A DNA stretch of 64,000 nt from PGYT01 sp963675055. Its GTDB lineage: Bacteria > Bacteroidota > Ignavibacteria > Ignavibacteriales > Melioribacteraceae. The stretch lies in the NCBI GenBank assembly GCA_963675055.2, contig CAXXJE010000002.1, positions 434,001 to 498,000 on the forward strand, read 5' to 3'. This document shows positions 54,014-63,960 of this stretch, piece by piece (the first letter of the stretch is position 1; every line of letters starts with the position of its first letter). The notes below the pieces were generated by a model. That model was not told where the DNA came from and made no database searches. It saw only the letters and a list, made by a program, of their open reading frames with translations. The position numbers were made by a program, and so were the translations under genes.

Positions 54014-54472
54014 TTACCCTTCGTACTTATTAGCTTTTATCTTGACTTCATACTTCTTGGAAAAATTGTTCTCCATAAGCATTACATTAAACCGAACACC
54101 CTTTTTGTGAATGTTAAACTCAGAAACATTTACAGTATCCGTGGAGTACCCTTTCCTGTTACAAGCTGTTATAATTTTACGAAGCTCCTTCTCAGCAGTT
54201 CTTTTATTTGTAAACCTTTTACAGCCCTCCGCCTGGAAAACGCCCTTTTTATTTGCCACAAATACCAGCTGGTGACTTTTCGACTTGTAAAAAATACATT
54301 CCATCGCGGGATTGCTTTTATCCCTGTGTGCCGGTTTTCCGTACTTCGAAATAACGGTACTGATTTTCTCCCCGATCATTTCATGGACGTTAATATTCTG
54401 TGCGGAAGACGGGGAAAGAAAAATAAATAATAATATCAGTAAGATTATTGTGATGAGCCTGGTCGCTTTCAT
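54014..54472 (-). CDS. Small exported protein of unknown function
   Basis: A 152-residue protein with a signal peptide (about residues 1-24, ending SSAQ). The mature chain is basic and Lys-rich with two cysteines (AMECIFYKSK, KVFQAEGCKRF). No family is recognised. It stands alone; the opposite-strand reading over the same DNA lacks such a signal peptide. Confidence 0.65.
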   Translation of the reverse strand: MKATRLITIILLILLFIFLSPSSAQNINVHEMIGEKISTVISKYGKPAHRDKSNPAMECIFYKSKSHQLVFVANKKGVFQAEGCKRFTNKRTAEKELRKIITACNRKGYSTDTVNVSEFNIHKKGVRFNVMLMENNFSKKYEVKIKANKYEG

Positions 54473-54839
54473 ACTCCCTCCAATGTTTATTATAAACGAT
54501 TGTTAAGGAACAGAAAAATCTATTCAGAATAGTTGTTTTCTATGTGAAAGAAACCGGTAATCAGTTAAGCGGAATAACAAACCGGACCGGATTTTGCGAA
54601 TATTGCCAGAACAATTAATGTTACGGTATTTTTAGTTTTTATTCAACATAAGAATGGAGTCTGAAATAAAATACTCTTATAAATCCTGTTTTAAGTAACA
54701 CATACTTTGAAATACGATTGAAATTATATAGTTTAGTTATGCATTATTTGACACTAACTTAACTATATGTTAAGTCCTTTTTTATTTAGGACAACCGGGG
54801 GAGCCAACCAGCAAATTTCCTAAATAATTAGAGGACACA
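54473..54839. other. Gene-free stretch between divergent genes
   Basis: 367 bases separating the divergent starts at 54472 and 54840, and so probably containing both promoters. It holds an inverted repeat ACTTAAC-TATAT-GTTAAGT (54757-54775). No gene is visible. Confidence 0.6.
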
Positions 54840-56216
54840 ATGAAAACACTTTCCAAACTTGCAGCGTTTTTTATTTTTATATGCTCAACTATCTTCGGTC
54901 AGACTTATGGTCTAGATGGACTTGACCCATCGTTATTTGAAAAATACCGGGTGCCTGTTATAAACTACCGGTCAATTTATTTAAATACCCGATTCAATTA
55001 TAATTCAATTGTCCATAATTCCAACAACAACTTTGAAAGCAACGATAGGCTGTATGAAAATTATCAGTTTCAGTTGCAACCTGTATTCAATTGTAGTTAT
55101 GAATCGGAAGAGAAAGAATATGGTTTTGTGGGTAATGTTCGACTGATAGGGAATTCCAGATTAAATAAATGGGAATATGAACCAAATGTTAACAAGAATC
55201 ATGTTATTAGTTACTCCTATCAAATTAATTTATCTCCAAAAGTTATTTATTACGTGCAAAACAGTGACTATTTCTTTAGTTCAAGCCTAAATGCGGAAAT
55301 ACTGATTGACCGGTCCGATGAAAAGTATTCGAATAATGGTGATACTAATGCTGAATTTGTGAAGTACGATAATCAGGAATATGAGATTGAAATTGGTTTT
55401 GGTTATGGGAAAATCAGAAATGTTACGCCACTTGTACAGGCTGCAAGATTCCAGAACAGATTAATGGTTTTAAATAAACTGAACAATAGATTTAATGATG
55501 AAACTATGCTTGCACTTGCCCAGCAATTCTCAAAATCTGCTGCTTACAATACTGTATATGACAGAGTCGATAAGTTCTTCTGGAATGATATTGAATCTAT
55601 TTTGAATAATAATGGAATTTCACTCAACGAATTGAATCAGTATTCGAACTCATACATCAGAGAAGTTGAAAACGAATTAAAATTTTTGAGATACGAAGGA
55701 TGCCGAATTAGCTCTATAATTAATTTAGACTACACTAAAATCCGACAGCATAGAACAAACGGATCGTATGCTAATCCGCTCGAGGAAACATCATTACTGT
55801 CAGCGGGGATTAAAGCAGAGCTCAGCAAACAAATCAATCTCCGATCACAATTTAGGACAGAAATATCACTGAAGGGAGGAAGTTTCTTAACAAACAACCC
55901 CATAGATAAACAGGAATACAGTATTCAAAACATGATCGGTTACTGGTATGAATTGACTGACAGATTTGTAATACAATGTACGAACTCATTTCAATATACT
56001 ATTAGAAATTCATCCGAAACCGGACACATAACACAAAATATATTTACGATGTCGGCTAATTATTTTTGGGAAGATAATATTACTTCAGGTTTTAGTTATA
56101 ATTGGCAACACATAGGTTATAATGATATCTATCGGTACGTTGACCACACGCAAAATACGCAGTCGATTAATTTTAATTTGTCATACATATTCACATCAAA
56201 CTTTTTGATGAAGTAG
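54840..56216 (+). CDS. Exported beta-barrel-like protein, unknown function
   Basis: A 458-residue exported protein, with signal peptide at residues 1-21 (STIFGQ). The whole mature chain is alternating strands with aromatic ends (RSIYLNTRFNYNS, GYGKIRNVTPLVQAARF, WEDNITSGFSYNWQHIGY), suggesting an outer-membrane barrel. A helical insertion at about 230-300 (LNNRFNDETMLALAQQFSK...) contains NDETMLALAQ-like text seen in other porin-like proteins of this group. It ends in a strand with FLMK rather than a terminal Phe. No function can be assigned. A strong hairpin follows. Confidence 0.65.
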   Translation: MKTLSKLAAFFIFICSTIFGQTYGLDGLDPSLFEKYRVPVINYRSIYLNTRFNYNSIVHNSNNNFESNDRLYENYQFQLQPVFNCSYESEEKEYGFVGNVRLIGNSRLNKWEYEPNVNKNHVISYSYQINLSPKVIYYVQNSDYFFSSSLNAEILIDRSDEKYSNNGDTNAEFVKYDNQEYEIEIGFGYGKIRNVTPLVQAARFQNRLMVLNKLNNRFNDETMLALAQQFSKSAAYNTVYDRVDKFFWNDIESILNNNGISLNELNQYSNSYIREVENELKFLRYEGCRISSIINLDYTKIRQHRTNGSYANPLEETSLLSAGIKAELSKQINLRSQFRTEISLKGGSFLTNNPIDKQEYSIQNMIGYWYELTDRFVIQCTNSFQYTIRNSSETGHITQNIFTMSANYFWEDNITSGFSYNWQHIGYNDIYRYVDHTQNTQSINFNLSYIFTSNFLMK

Positions 56217-56284
56217 TAATCTTGATCTGATTAATAATTGATGGGCAGGTATGAATCTTTACTAAGCGACTGAGATAAAATTAA

Positions 56285-56316
56285 CAAGGGAAAAGAAAAC
56301 GGTTTCTTTTCCCTTG
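56285..56316. terminator. Strong bidirectional-type hairpin
   Basis: Fourteen-base perfect arms (CAAGGGAAAAGAAA / TTTCTTTTCCCTTG) with a four-base ACGG loop, between the plus-strand barrel-like gene and the end of the minus-strand pectin operon. Confidence 0.85.
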
Positions 56317-56389
56317 AATGTTGTTCTCACCAGACAACAACTACCTTACAAGGAGGTAAATTCACTATTCGGATTGTTACGTAATAATT

Positions 56390-57667
56390 CTAGTTCTCCT
56401 GATGTTCAAGCCATCTGTACAAATACGCGCTTGCCGAGACGAATCCCGTCAATTTCATCTCAATAGCCTTTTGAGTATGCAGGTTTTCCCAATAATCTCC
56501 TTTTACCGATGCGAGATTATCAAAACCAAGCAACTGCGCTCCCATATCCAAAATGCCGAATGTAATGAATTCGAACCGCCGGTCATTTTCAATATCAATA
56601 GGCCAATAGATGCTGCCGTTTTTCTTATATATTGTACTTTCATTGTTCCATACATGGTCAACATAGTTTTGATAAACCAGATCACAATTAAAACTATTTG
56701 CTTCGGGTACCGGGATTCCCGCCAATTTAAAAAACAGTGCACCTTCGATAGTATGACGAAGTGGAGCCGCCATATAATCGGGATGAGGATAAGCTCCGTG
56801 ATTGCCTGCAGCTCCCAACGAATCTATATTATAACCATGAACACAATCTTTAACTATTCTATTATTTATCAATTTCTCATTTAGACTATCCGACGGTATG
56901 GCAAGTGCGTTTAACCTGTATTCAATAAGCTTATTGTACCAGCGATCATAATTTTCGTGTTGCGGCAATAATGCACAAGCTGTCTGGATTCCGGTTGCAT
57001 CCCATCCGTTCTCTTCTGCGTGAGTATCCTTTACATAGTTTTCATTAGCGCTGGAAGGAATTTTATCCAAAAAACGATTCGCTTCAAATTCGATCATTCT
57101 TGCTATATTACGTCTGTCACTTTCATCCAGATAATCCCAAAGTATCCAGCCGGAAACAGCGGTTTTGCTTGCCCATTGAGCCGACTGCCATTGATCGCCC
57201 CAGGGATGATCAATTCCTTCATTCGCCATGTGATCCTTAGCGAGTGATTTCATAATTATTAAAGCGCATTCTTTTGCCTTATCATTAGCCACATTAGTCA
57301 AAGATGAGTCATAAGCATTTGTAAACAACGCCACAGCCAGCGAGTATGCAGCTTGAGCAGCCGGACGAATTCCACCTTTTGTTTCCTGTCCGAACTCACC
57401 GGTTTTTGAATTGTTTTCTAGATAACCGAAGTCAATTTCCTCTTTGTGATTTGCCGCGGCGGAATACTTACTCCACCAATTATTTAATATATCATCGCAT
57501 GTAAAGTTCAGTAATCTTCGCCACCGGAGTGAGACTGAATCCCGGGGCGCACCATTGTTGAATCCTGAATTATTGATGGGAACAACATAGTTGTTATAAT
57601 TCTGTTCGGAACAGGATGAGGTCACAAACATCAATAATGCTGTTAACAGGAATGTTCTTACCATCAT
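56390..57667 (-). CDS. Lipoprotein of unknown function, last gene of the pectin operon
   Basis: A 425-residue protein with a lipobox-like TSSCS near residue 19. The chain is helical, with Trp/Asn-rich turns (CDDILNNWWSKY, WQSAQWASKTAVSGWILWDYLDE, AEENGWDATGIQTACALLP, GNHGAYPHPDY), the style of an (alpha/alpha)-toroid such as those of polysaccharide lyases and GH enzymes. I recognise no known family. It follows GH105 by 73 bases in the operon. Confidence 0.7.
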   Translation of the reverse strand: MMVRTFLLTALLMFVTSSCSEQNYNNYVVPINNSGFNNGAPRDSVSLRWRRLLNFTCDDILNNWWSKYSAAANHKEEIDFGYLENNSKTGEFGQETKGGIRPAAQAAYSLAVALFTNAYDSSLTNVANDKAKECALIIMKSLAKDHMANEGIDHPWGDQWQSAQWASKTAVSGWILWDYLDESDRRNIARMIEFEANRFLDKIPSSANENYVKDTHAEENGWDATGIQTACALLPQHENYDRWYNKLIEYRLNALAIPSDSLNEKLINNRIVKDCVHGYNIDSLGAAGNHGAYPHPDYMAAPLRHTIEGALFFKLAGIPVPEANSFNCDLVYQNYVDHVWNNESTIYKKNGSIYWPIDIENDRRFEFITFGILDMGAQLLGFDNLASVKGDYWENLHTQKAIEMKLTGFVSASAYLYRWLEHQEN

Positions 57668-57740
57668 CTAACTACTTCCTTAAACTTTTGTATGATTCTG
57701 CAAATCCAGGAATAAAATCTTTGCTTAAACCTGTCTCATA

Positions 57741-58925
57741 CTAATTGGCAAATAATTTTTTAACTTCGCTGGCGGCTAACAGAAATGCCCCGGTTGCATA
57801 TTCAACAGTATCTTCATACTTAACTTTTGCAGGAGCGCTTCCAACCAGTTGAACCCATTTTATTTGTCCGTTTTCATCAAGACACCTGTTTAAAGCCAGC
57901 CATGCTTTTTTGATGCCAGGCACAAATTCATTCTCATTCAGATAACCGCTATTTACTCCCCATGCCAAACCGTAGCAAAAAAAGGCTGTACCCGATGATT
58001 CCGGTTCCGGGCTGCTAGCCGGGTCCAATAAATTCGAATGCCAAAAACCGTTCTCATCCTGAAGTTTAATCAGTTTGGATGACATTTGTACAAATAGAGC
58101 TTCATATTTCTTTTTATTTTCATAATCATCTGGCATTGCTTGGAGTATACGCACTAATCCCGCAAGCACCCAGCCGTTGCCCCTGCTCCAGAATACAGGC
58201 TGCCCGTTATCAGATTTGATTAACGGCTCTGCATCCGGTTTAAACCTGGAGTCACGATAAAACAGCTGTTCGTTTTCATCATACAAGTAATCATGTGTAT
58301 CCCAATACATTTTATCCATGGTTACCAAATATTTTTCATCTTTCGTAACTGCGGCGAGTTTTGCCATGGCGGGCGGCGCCATAAACAGAGCATCGCACCA
58401 GCTCCAGTTTAACTCATTTTTTCGACCAACCACACTGCCGAGCATAGGATCATCGGCAATTGCGTCGAATGTTGCAATCGCATGTTTCAATAATCTATCG
58501 TCATTTTTAATTTTGTAAAGATCCGTATAGGTCTGTATACAACAATGATCATCCGCATGGCGGGGTCTCTCTGCGGCTTTCCAATCATTTGAGTCTCCCC
58601 AGGCAAGTAATTTATCAAGATACTTTTGCTCGTTTAACGAACTGAATACCGCAAATACACCTGCATAAAATGTGCTTCGTATCCATCCGTTACCCTGAAT
58701 TTCTTCAAAGTCATTTTTACTTGCCATCCAGCATTCTTCAGGCAAATTGTTCAATTGATAATCAAGAACCTGCCGCATAACTGAATCAATATTTTCACTT
58801 ATGAAAAGTCCCTCAGGCTCCTTTATCTCTCTAAGGTTATAGCTTTTAGTTTCTGTACATGCCGTCTGTAACAATGGAACCACACCTAGAATTATCAATA
58901 GGAGATCTTTCATTATTCTTTTCAT
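57741..58925 (-). CDS. Unsaturated rhamnogalacturonyl hydrolase (GH105/GH88-type), lipoprotein
   Basis: Removes the unsaturated galacturonyl residue from products of rhamnogalacturonan lyases. An (alpha/alpha)6 barrel with HADDHCCIQTY, WCDALFMAPPAMA and FWSRGNGWVLAGLV, the catalytic Asp being in the WCDA segment by family comparison. The N-terminus looks like a lipoprotein signal with Cys near residue 23. 394 residues, full length. It is in operon with GH28. Confidence 0.92.
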   Translation of the reverse strand: MKRIMKDLLLIILGVVPLLQTACTETKSYNLREIKEPEGLFISENIDSVMRQVLDYQLNNLPEECWMASKNDFEEIQGNGWIRSTFYAGVFAVFSSLNEQKYLDKLLAWGDSNDWKAAERPRHADDHCCIQTYTDLYKIKNDDRLLKHAIATFDAIADDPMLGSVVGRKNELNWSWCDALFMAPPAMAKLAAVTKDEKYLVTMDKMYWDTHDYLYDENEQLFYRDSRFKPDAEPLIKSDNGQPVFWSRGNGWVLAGLVRILQAMPDDYENKKKYEALFVQMSSKLIKLQDENGFWHSNLLDPASSPEPESSGTAFFCYGLAWGVNSGYLNENEFVPGIKKAWLALNRCLDENGQIKWVQLVGSAPAKVKYEDTVEYATGAFLLAASEVKKLFAN

Positions 58926-59007
58926 ATTTACCCATTATTTATAATCTTCTATTATGGAATATTCATTTAACATTTTGTTTGTACAAAACAAGAACAATTC
59001 ATTCTGA

Positions 59008-60603
59008 TTATTTAACCTCTATATTACAATTTAAAAGATTGCTCCCGGCCTTATATGTATCGTTCACATTTTGCAGATCATTATTCAGCAAATAAATATT
59101 GTTTGTTGAAGTGCCATTTAGCTTCAGAAACAAATCAGCACCCTGTCTAACTCTGTTTCCGGTGATGAAAGCATTTGTGGAATTGTTTAACTGCATAACC
59201 GGTTCATTATTTACCGAGGACTTAGTTTTCAAATAGTGAAAGTCAATACCATGAACATCGTCACAAATGATCGCAGAACGCACATCTTTCTCGGCATAAG
59301 ATATTTCCACATCCTTGAGAGTAATATCTTTTACATGACGAATAAAGAAACCGTAAGACGGGAGATTACCCCACTTTGTACTTTCCGGATAATGATTCTC
59401 AAGTTCTTCAATTACTTTTACTGCATCTTCAGAAGTCCCGCCGCCCGGATACTCAATATAAATATTACTCAAAGTTACATTCTCAATATAATTGCCGGGA
59501 ATACCGGTAATTGAACTCCCGGTAGCTGATCCCACATTTGTAGCTATCACATTGCTTATTTTAACATTCTTGAAAGTACCCACGCCCGGTTGCGGTGCAT
59601 CCGGTGTATGCTTTCGTCCCCGGTTACCAAGTCTCATATATATAGGTACCATCGGGCCGTCTATCCTGATGTCCGATATTACTATTCCGTCAACCACTCC
59701 GCCATCAACCATTCCAATAGTGATTCCGCTGATTCCATTGTCGGCTCCATAGATATGTGTTGGATGTTCCGAAGGTTTGATCACACAATTTGAAATCGTT
59801 ATGTTTCTGAAACCACCTGTAGATTCCGTACCGAACTTAATAGCATTACAATGACTACTGAGAACACAGTTACTGATTGTGACATTCTCGGTAATTCTTG
59901 TTGATGTACTTTTTAAAGTAAGTGCATCATCATCCGAGTCACCGATACAATCGGAAATAACAACATTTTTACAGCCGTCTATATCGATCATATCGTTGTT
60001 CTTATTCGAGTGGTTATAGACTTTTATACCGCGGATAAACACACTCTCGCACGCGAGATATTGCTGCATCCACATAGCTGAATTGCGAAGAGTAACTCCT
60101 TCAACCCTTACATTCCTGCATTCGACAAACCTTATGATAAAAGGACGATTCATGTAGCGTTCGGGTTTTTTATTCGTAGTAATAACAAATGATCCACCCT
60201 GACCATCAATTGTCCCTTCCCCTCTAATAGATATATTCTCAACATCTTCCGCATAGAACATCGAGTGCTTTAAGAAATAATCGTTATATGATTTCAGTTT
60301 CGGAGTACGCTCTTCGTAATCTTTAATATCGGTACTGCCAAGAAGGTACGCACCTTGCTGAAGATAAATATCAACATTACTTTTAAGATCTACTGAACCG
60401 ATCAGATATGTACCGGAAGGAAAAAGTACTGTCCCGCCATTAACTGCGCAGGCATCTACAGCTTTTCTTACCGCTTCGGTATCCAGTGCTTTCCCATCAC
60501 TAACGGCACCATAATCCAAAACATTAAATGTATTGTCTATTTGAGAAAAAATATTTATGGAAAATGTTAATAGAATCGCTGCTAGTAATGATTTGTTTTT
60601 CAT
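59008..60603 (-). CDS. Polygalacturonase-type glycoside hydrolase (GH28)
   Basis: A right-handed beta-helix that hydrolyses polygalacturonan or rhamnogalacturonan. The signal peptide (about 1-21) is followed by NVLDYGAVSDGKALDTEAVRKA, the first turn of the helix. The catalytic region DMIDIDGCKNV, GDSDDDALTLKS and SSHCNAIKFGTES corresponds to the NTD, DD and HG motifs of GH28. 531 residues, full length. It sits between the unassigned 841-residue protein and GH105. Confidence 0.92.
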   Translation of the reverse strand: MKNKSLLAAILLTFSINIFSQIDNTFNVLDYGAVSDGKALDTEAVRKAVDACAVNGGTVLFPSGTYLIGSVDLKSNVDIYLQQGAYLLGSTDIKDYEERTPKLKSYNDYFLKHSMFYAEDVENISIRGEGTIDGQGGSFVITTNKKPERYMNRPFIIRFVECRNVRVEGVTLRNSAMWMQQYLACESVFIRGIKVYNHSNKNNDMIDIDGCKNVVISDCIGDSDDDALTLKSTSTRITENVTISNCVLSSHCNAIKFGTESTGGFRNITISNCVIKPSEHPTHIYGADNGISGITIGMVDGGVVDGIVISDIRIDGPMVPIYMRLGNRGRKHTPDAPQPGVGTFKNVKISNVIATNVGSATGSSITGIPGNYIENVTLSNIYIEYPGGGTSEDAVKVIEELENHYPESTKWGNLPSYGFFIRHVKDITLKDVEISYAEKDVRSAIICDDVHGIDFHYLKTKSSVNNEPVMQLNNSTNAFITGNRVRQGADLFLKLNGTSTNNIYLLNNDLQNVNDTYKAGSNLLNCNIEVK

Positions 60604-60662
60604 AATTTGTTTTTGCCTTTTAATAATTTGCCACTTTCTATTCTTAATTAGTATATCGACTC

Positions 60663-63188
60663 TTACTCAATTGTTTTCAGCTTTAACGTCACTAATACCT
60701 GCGATGGTATTTTTAAATCCATTCCTGTACCGATATTATTAATTTTCAACTCATCAGAAAGTAGAATATGGTTATCATTATCCGTTAAGCTTATATTATA
60801 GCTGCCCATTTTTAATTGCCAAAACCGTGCTGTAACATTTTGTACATCGGTATTATGGTTAAAGATGTCAATGGTCACTGAATTCTCGGCAGCTTCTTTA
60901 ACAAAAGCCGTGAAATCAGGATTAGTATTTGTCCATGTAACTGCATAATAAGGGGAACTCCCCTCCGGAGTTCCATCACCTATCAGCATAGCTTTCAAAT
61001 GGTTAGCTCCCGGAGTTCTGACCCGATCCGTATGCAGAACTAGGTTTGTTCGAAGCGGGGTATTATAGCGAATGTTTTCCAGTAACTCTTCAAGACCTAA
61101 CTCTATATATTTAATATCCTTCGAGATTTTATATTTCGTGTAATTATTGCCGTGCTTTAGTAATAAATCATCATATTCATCAGTGTTCCTGATAACTTTC
61201 CATTTCTCTGCAAGCTCCCAGAAGAACTTATTGTTGATCAATTGTTTTGCAGACCATACCTTACTCCCTTCAACTAACTCTCTTTTATCAAGATCACTGC
61301 CATACTCCCGGATAAGTTGGTATTGCAGATCAAATGGAATCAAAAGGCTATCATTTTTAGTAACCGTATAAGTAAACAGGATGTTATCAAGAATTTTACT
61401 CCCGACACCGAATTTCCAGTCAAAATAATTCCACAACATATTGGACTCGTACCAAGTATGGCCGTCACCGTTGAATGCCGCGTCATAACCTCTGATCGAA
61501 CTTGGTAATACGCCCTTAGGCTTACCCTTATCCGTTCTAAGTGATGCTCTTACCCATGACATTGACCATTCTTCAAGAAGACGAATATACCTGGGATCTC
61601 TAGTATACCAGGCAAGGTATCGAAGGGGTTTTACGGCTCTCGCATTATAATCCACATCCCGGTTTCTAGGTGGACGCTCATCAACCTCAGTCGAGCTGTA
61701 CCATGCTGATCGCAGGAATCTGTCACCTTTGGAATTGACTATTGTCCACAGGTTTTCAAAATAGTCCGCAGTATATAGCAGCCTTTTAAAGTATACGGAA
61801 TCTTCATCTATGAATATTAACTCGGGAGTAGAATCGGAAATGAATTCGGATGCATGTTCAACATCAAGAGGACGCCTGGAATAGCCTTTATAGATTTTCG
61901 GATCGTTCCATGCAGCATCGGCAACATTCTTCCAGCCCTTTATTGCAGTCCTATTTCCGGTTAAAAGAAATGGAGACCACCACCTAAGCAGTTCAACATC
62001 ATCACCGATTTTGCCTCCCCATTCACCATTAGGGGCTTGTCTTTCATTTACCCAGTAATCAATTTCACTCGACAAACGCCAAATGGCCTCTCTTTGCAGT
62101 TTAGACCATTTGGGTGCATTTTCGGAATAAACAAGGTTATCGCAATAATCCGGGACATCAACTAATTCGCCATTAAACATACGTATATACTTGTCATCAG
62201 GATATTTCATATAGAGCCTGGAAAAATCCTGCTTTGCTAGCTTTTGTGCATACTCAATACCACGTTCAAGATTCAGATCGTAACACAATTTAGCCCGCAA
62301 ATATTGCGCTCTATCAGTTAAAGGATATTTAGAAATATCATGGTTCTCGAGCTGCGCATCTAAAAGCGAAACAGCCTGATAAAGTCTGTCAAAGAGTGAG
62401 GAGGCTGAATTATATCTTTCCCACTCCCACCCCATCATGTTGATGAGTCTTTCAGCTTCAAAAAGACCATCAACCTGCTGCCACCAATAGTTAATATAAG
62501 AATTCAGCTTGTTGCCGCCGACAAGATTTTCCAGTTTCATCTTAAGATTATAAAGATTCACTTTGGATTTATACTTACCGGACTCCTTAATTATCTTATC
62601 AAGTAAAACGAATTCATCTTCGACTTCATTAATTACCGGTATTAGTGTCGCACCGAGTATCCTTATAGAATCTTGTTCACTTCGCAGGTTTATATTGAGT
62701 GTGTTTTCTTTCGTTCTTATTAAAGTATGAACCACACGGTACACATCGGCAAGTTTATTTCTACCTTCAGCACCGGGTTTAAATTCGAAGAGATTTATTT
62801 TTTTATCATTTCCATTAACTTTGAGCTTAGTGGTTGATTTGTCTTCATATCCCATTTCCATCCAGTATGTCAGATACCATTCCCCCGATGGAATATCAAT
62901 TTTAAATTCAATTTCTTTCCCGGTTACACCGTCAATTGTCAGATCGTCACGTACGGTTGTGTTCAGCATATCATCTCTTTGAAATGAATACGCCGGCTTC
63001 TTAATCCAACCTGCACCTTTGTCCGCACTGTACACATCATCAAAAGTTATACGATTGTAATATTCTTTAACAACGGAGCTCCGGGAACCAAAATCAAAAA
63101 GGTATGGTCTCTTTTCTAAAATTAAATTTAGTGCAAAAAGGTTTTCAAAAATAAAAAACAGGAATACGGTCAATAAATGTTTTTTCAT
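60663..63188 (-). CDS. Large secreted protein of unknown function in the pectin operon
   Basis: An 841-residue exported protein (signal peptide about 1-19, ENLFA). Residues about 25-190 form a beta-sandwich opening with FDFGS and WIKKPAYSFQRDD, the style of carbohydrate-binding or rhamnogalacturonan-esterase/lyase-associated domains. The middle (about 240-720) is helical with many tryptophans (NSYINYWWQQV, APNGEWGGKIGDDVELLRWWSPF, WYTRDPRYIRLLEEWSMSWVRA, GHTWYESNMLWNYFDW), suggesting an alpha-toroid. The last 110 are again beta-rich. I cannot place it in a known CAZy family. Position after the deaminase-like gene (7 bases) and before GH28 suggests a pectin-related enzyme. Confidence 0.75.
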   Translation of the reverse strand: MKKHLLTVFLFFIFENLFALNLILEKRPYLFDFGSRSSVVKEYYNRITFDDVYSADKGAGWIKKPAYSFQRDDMLNTTVRDDLTIDGVTGKEIEFKIDIPSGEWYLTYWMEMGYEDKSTTKLKVNGNDKKINLFEFKPGAEGRNKLADVYRVVHTLIRTKENTLNINLRSEQDSIRILGATLIPVINEVEDEFVLLDKIIKESGKYKSKVNLYNLKMKLENLVGGNKLNSYINYWWQQVDGLFEAERLINMMGWEWERYNSASSLFDRLYQAVSLLDAQLENHDISKYPLTDRAQYLRAKLCYDLNLERGIEYAQKLAKQDFSRLYMKYPDDKYIRMFNGELVDVPDYCDNLVYSENAPKWSKLQREAIWRLSSEIDYWVNERQAPNGEWGGKIGDDVELLRWWSPFLLTGNRTAIKGWKNVADAAWNDPKIYKGYSRRPLDVEHASEFISDSTPELIFIDEDSVYFKRLLYTADYFENLWTIVNSKGDRFLRSAWYSSTEVDERPPRNRDVDYNARAVKPLRYLAWYTRDPRYIRLLEEWSMSWVRASLRTDKGKPKGVLPSSIRGYDAAFNGDGHTWYESNMLWNYFDWKFGVGSKILDNILFTYTVTKNDSLLIPFDLQYQLIREYGSDLDKRELVEGSKVWSAKQLINNKFFWELAEKWKVIRNTDEYDDLLLKHGNNYTKYKISKDIKYIELGLEELLENIRYNTPLRTNLVLHTDRVRTPGANHLKAMLIGDGTPEGSSPYYAVTWTNTNPDFTAFVKEAAENSVTIDIFNHNTDVQNVTARFWQLKMGSYNISLTDNDNHILLSDELKINNIGTGMDLKIPSQVLVTLKLKTIE

Positions 63189-63195
63189 AATAATC

Positions 63196-63960
63196 TCATA
63201 AAAGTGATGCTGAATCCTGATCGATGTATAGCTTTACCTGCTGATGAGTCCTTAATATTGTAGCCGGACAAGCAGTTGATATTTCTGAAGTTAACGTACT
63301 CTTAACTGCTGAAGCTTTAGTTTTACCTGGAACGCATACAGATAAATATCCTGCCGACATTAATGCAGGCACTGTTAAGGTGATTGCTGTCTTAGGCACA
63401 TTTTCTAAAGACGGGAAACATCCGTCATTAACCTGCTGTATTCTACATGGTTCATCAAGTTCAACGACTTTTACAAATTCAGGATCATTAAAATCAGCTA
63501 CAGGCGGATCGTTAAATGCTATGTGTCCGTTCTCTCCAATACCCATAAATACTATATCAATCACGGATTTCTTCAGCCGCTTGGTATATCGGTAACATTC
63601 ACCTTGTGCTCCCTCATTCGAAGGATCAATGATGTTCACACTTCCAAAGGGTACTTTTTCAAAAATATGCTCATTCAAATACCTGCCGAATGTTTGTGGA
63701 GCGCCACTGGGTAAACCGATATACTCATCCATATGAAACGCATCTATCCTGCTCCAGTCAATATCAGCCTTCTCCAGTTCAGCCAGAAATTCATTCTGAG
63801 AAGGGGCTGCGGCAAATACAATTCTTACTCGTTCCTTTTCGGCCAATAACGTCTTAATATGATTTATAGAATCTTCAGCAGCCGCGAGCCCAAGTTGATT
63901 CCTGTTTTCAAATACAAACGTGATAAGCTTATCAACTTTAAGTTCCTTAACCGGTTTCAT
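63196..63960 (-). CDS. nagB: Glucosamine-6-phosphate deaminase-like protein
   Basis: A 254-residue sugar-phosphate isomerase/deaminase of the NagB group. Family motifs are the phosphate-binding region near IVFAAAPSQ, FHMDEYIGLP (catalytic Asp), GIGENGHIAFNDPP (His) and the C-terminal helix with VCVPGKTKASAVKSTL. NagB converts glucosamine 6-phosphate to fructose 6-phosphate and ammonia; some homologues use other sugars. It is the first gene of the pectin operon as far as the window shows, and is seven bases upstream of the 841-residue gene. The start is at the window edge but complete. Confidence 0.88.
   Translation of the reverse strand: MKPVKELKVDKLITFVFENRNQLGLAAAEDSINHIKTLLAEKERVRIVFAAAPSQNEFLAELEKADIDWSRIDAFHMDEYIGLPSGAPQTFGRYLNEHIFEKVPFGSVNIIDPSNEGAQGECYRYTKRLKKSVIDIVFMGIGENGHIAFNDPPVADFNDPEFVKVVELDEPCRIQQVNDGCFPSLENVPKTAITLTVPALMSAGYLSVCVPGKTKASAVKSTLTSEISTACPATILRTHQQVKLYIDQDSASLL

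Noticed and set aside
53894..54430. 178-codon open frame on the plus strand
   Set aside because: It lies opposite the exported 152-residue protein, which has a signal peptide and consistent composition; the plus-strand product has no recognisable domain or ribosome site.
54790..54839. ACCGGGGGAGCC resembling part of a c-di-AMP (ydaO-type) riboswitch before the barrel-like gene
   Set aside because: The rest of the aptamer (GGGGTTAAT-like core and the long second half) is absent and only about 45 bases remain before the start codon.
56349..56357. AAGGAGGTA ribosome-site-like sequence
   Set aside because: No open frame of useful size follows on the plus strand.
56402..56884. 160-codon open frame on the plus strand
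   Set aside because: It is antisense to the 425-residue lipoprotein and reads as a composition shadow.
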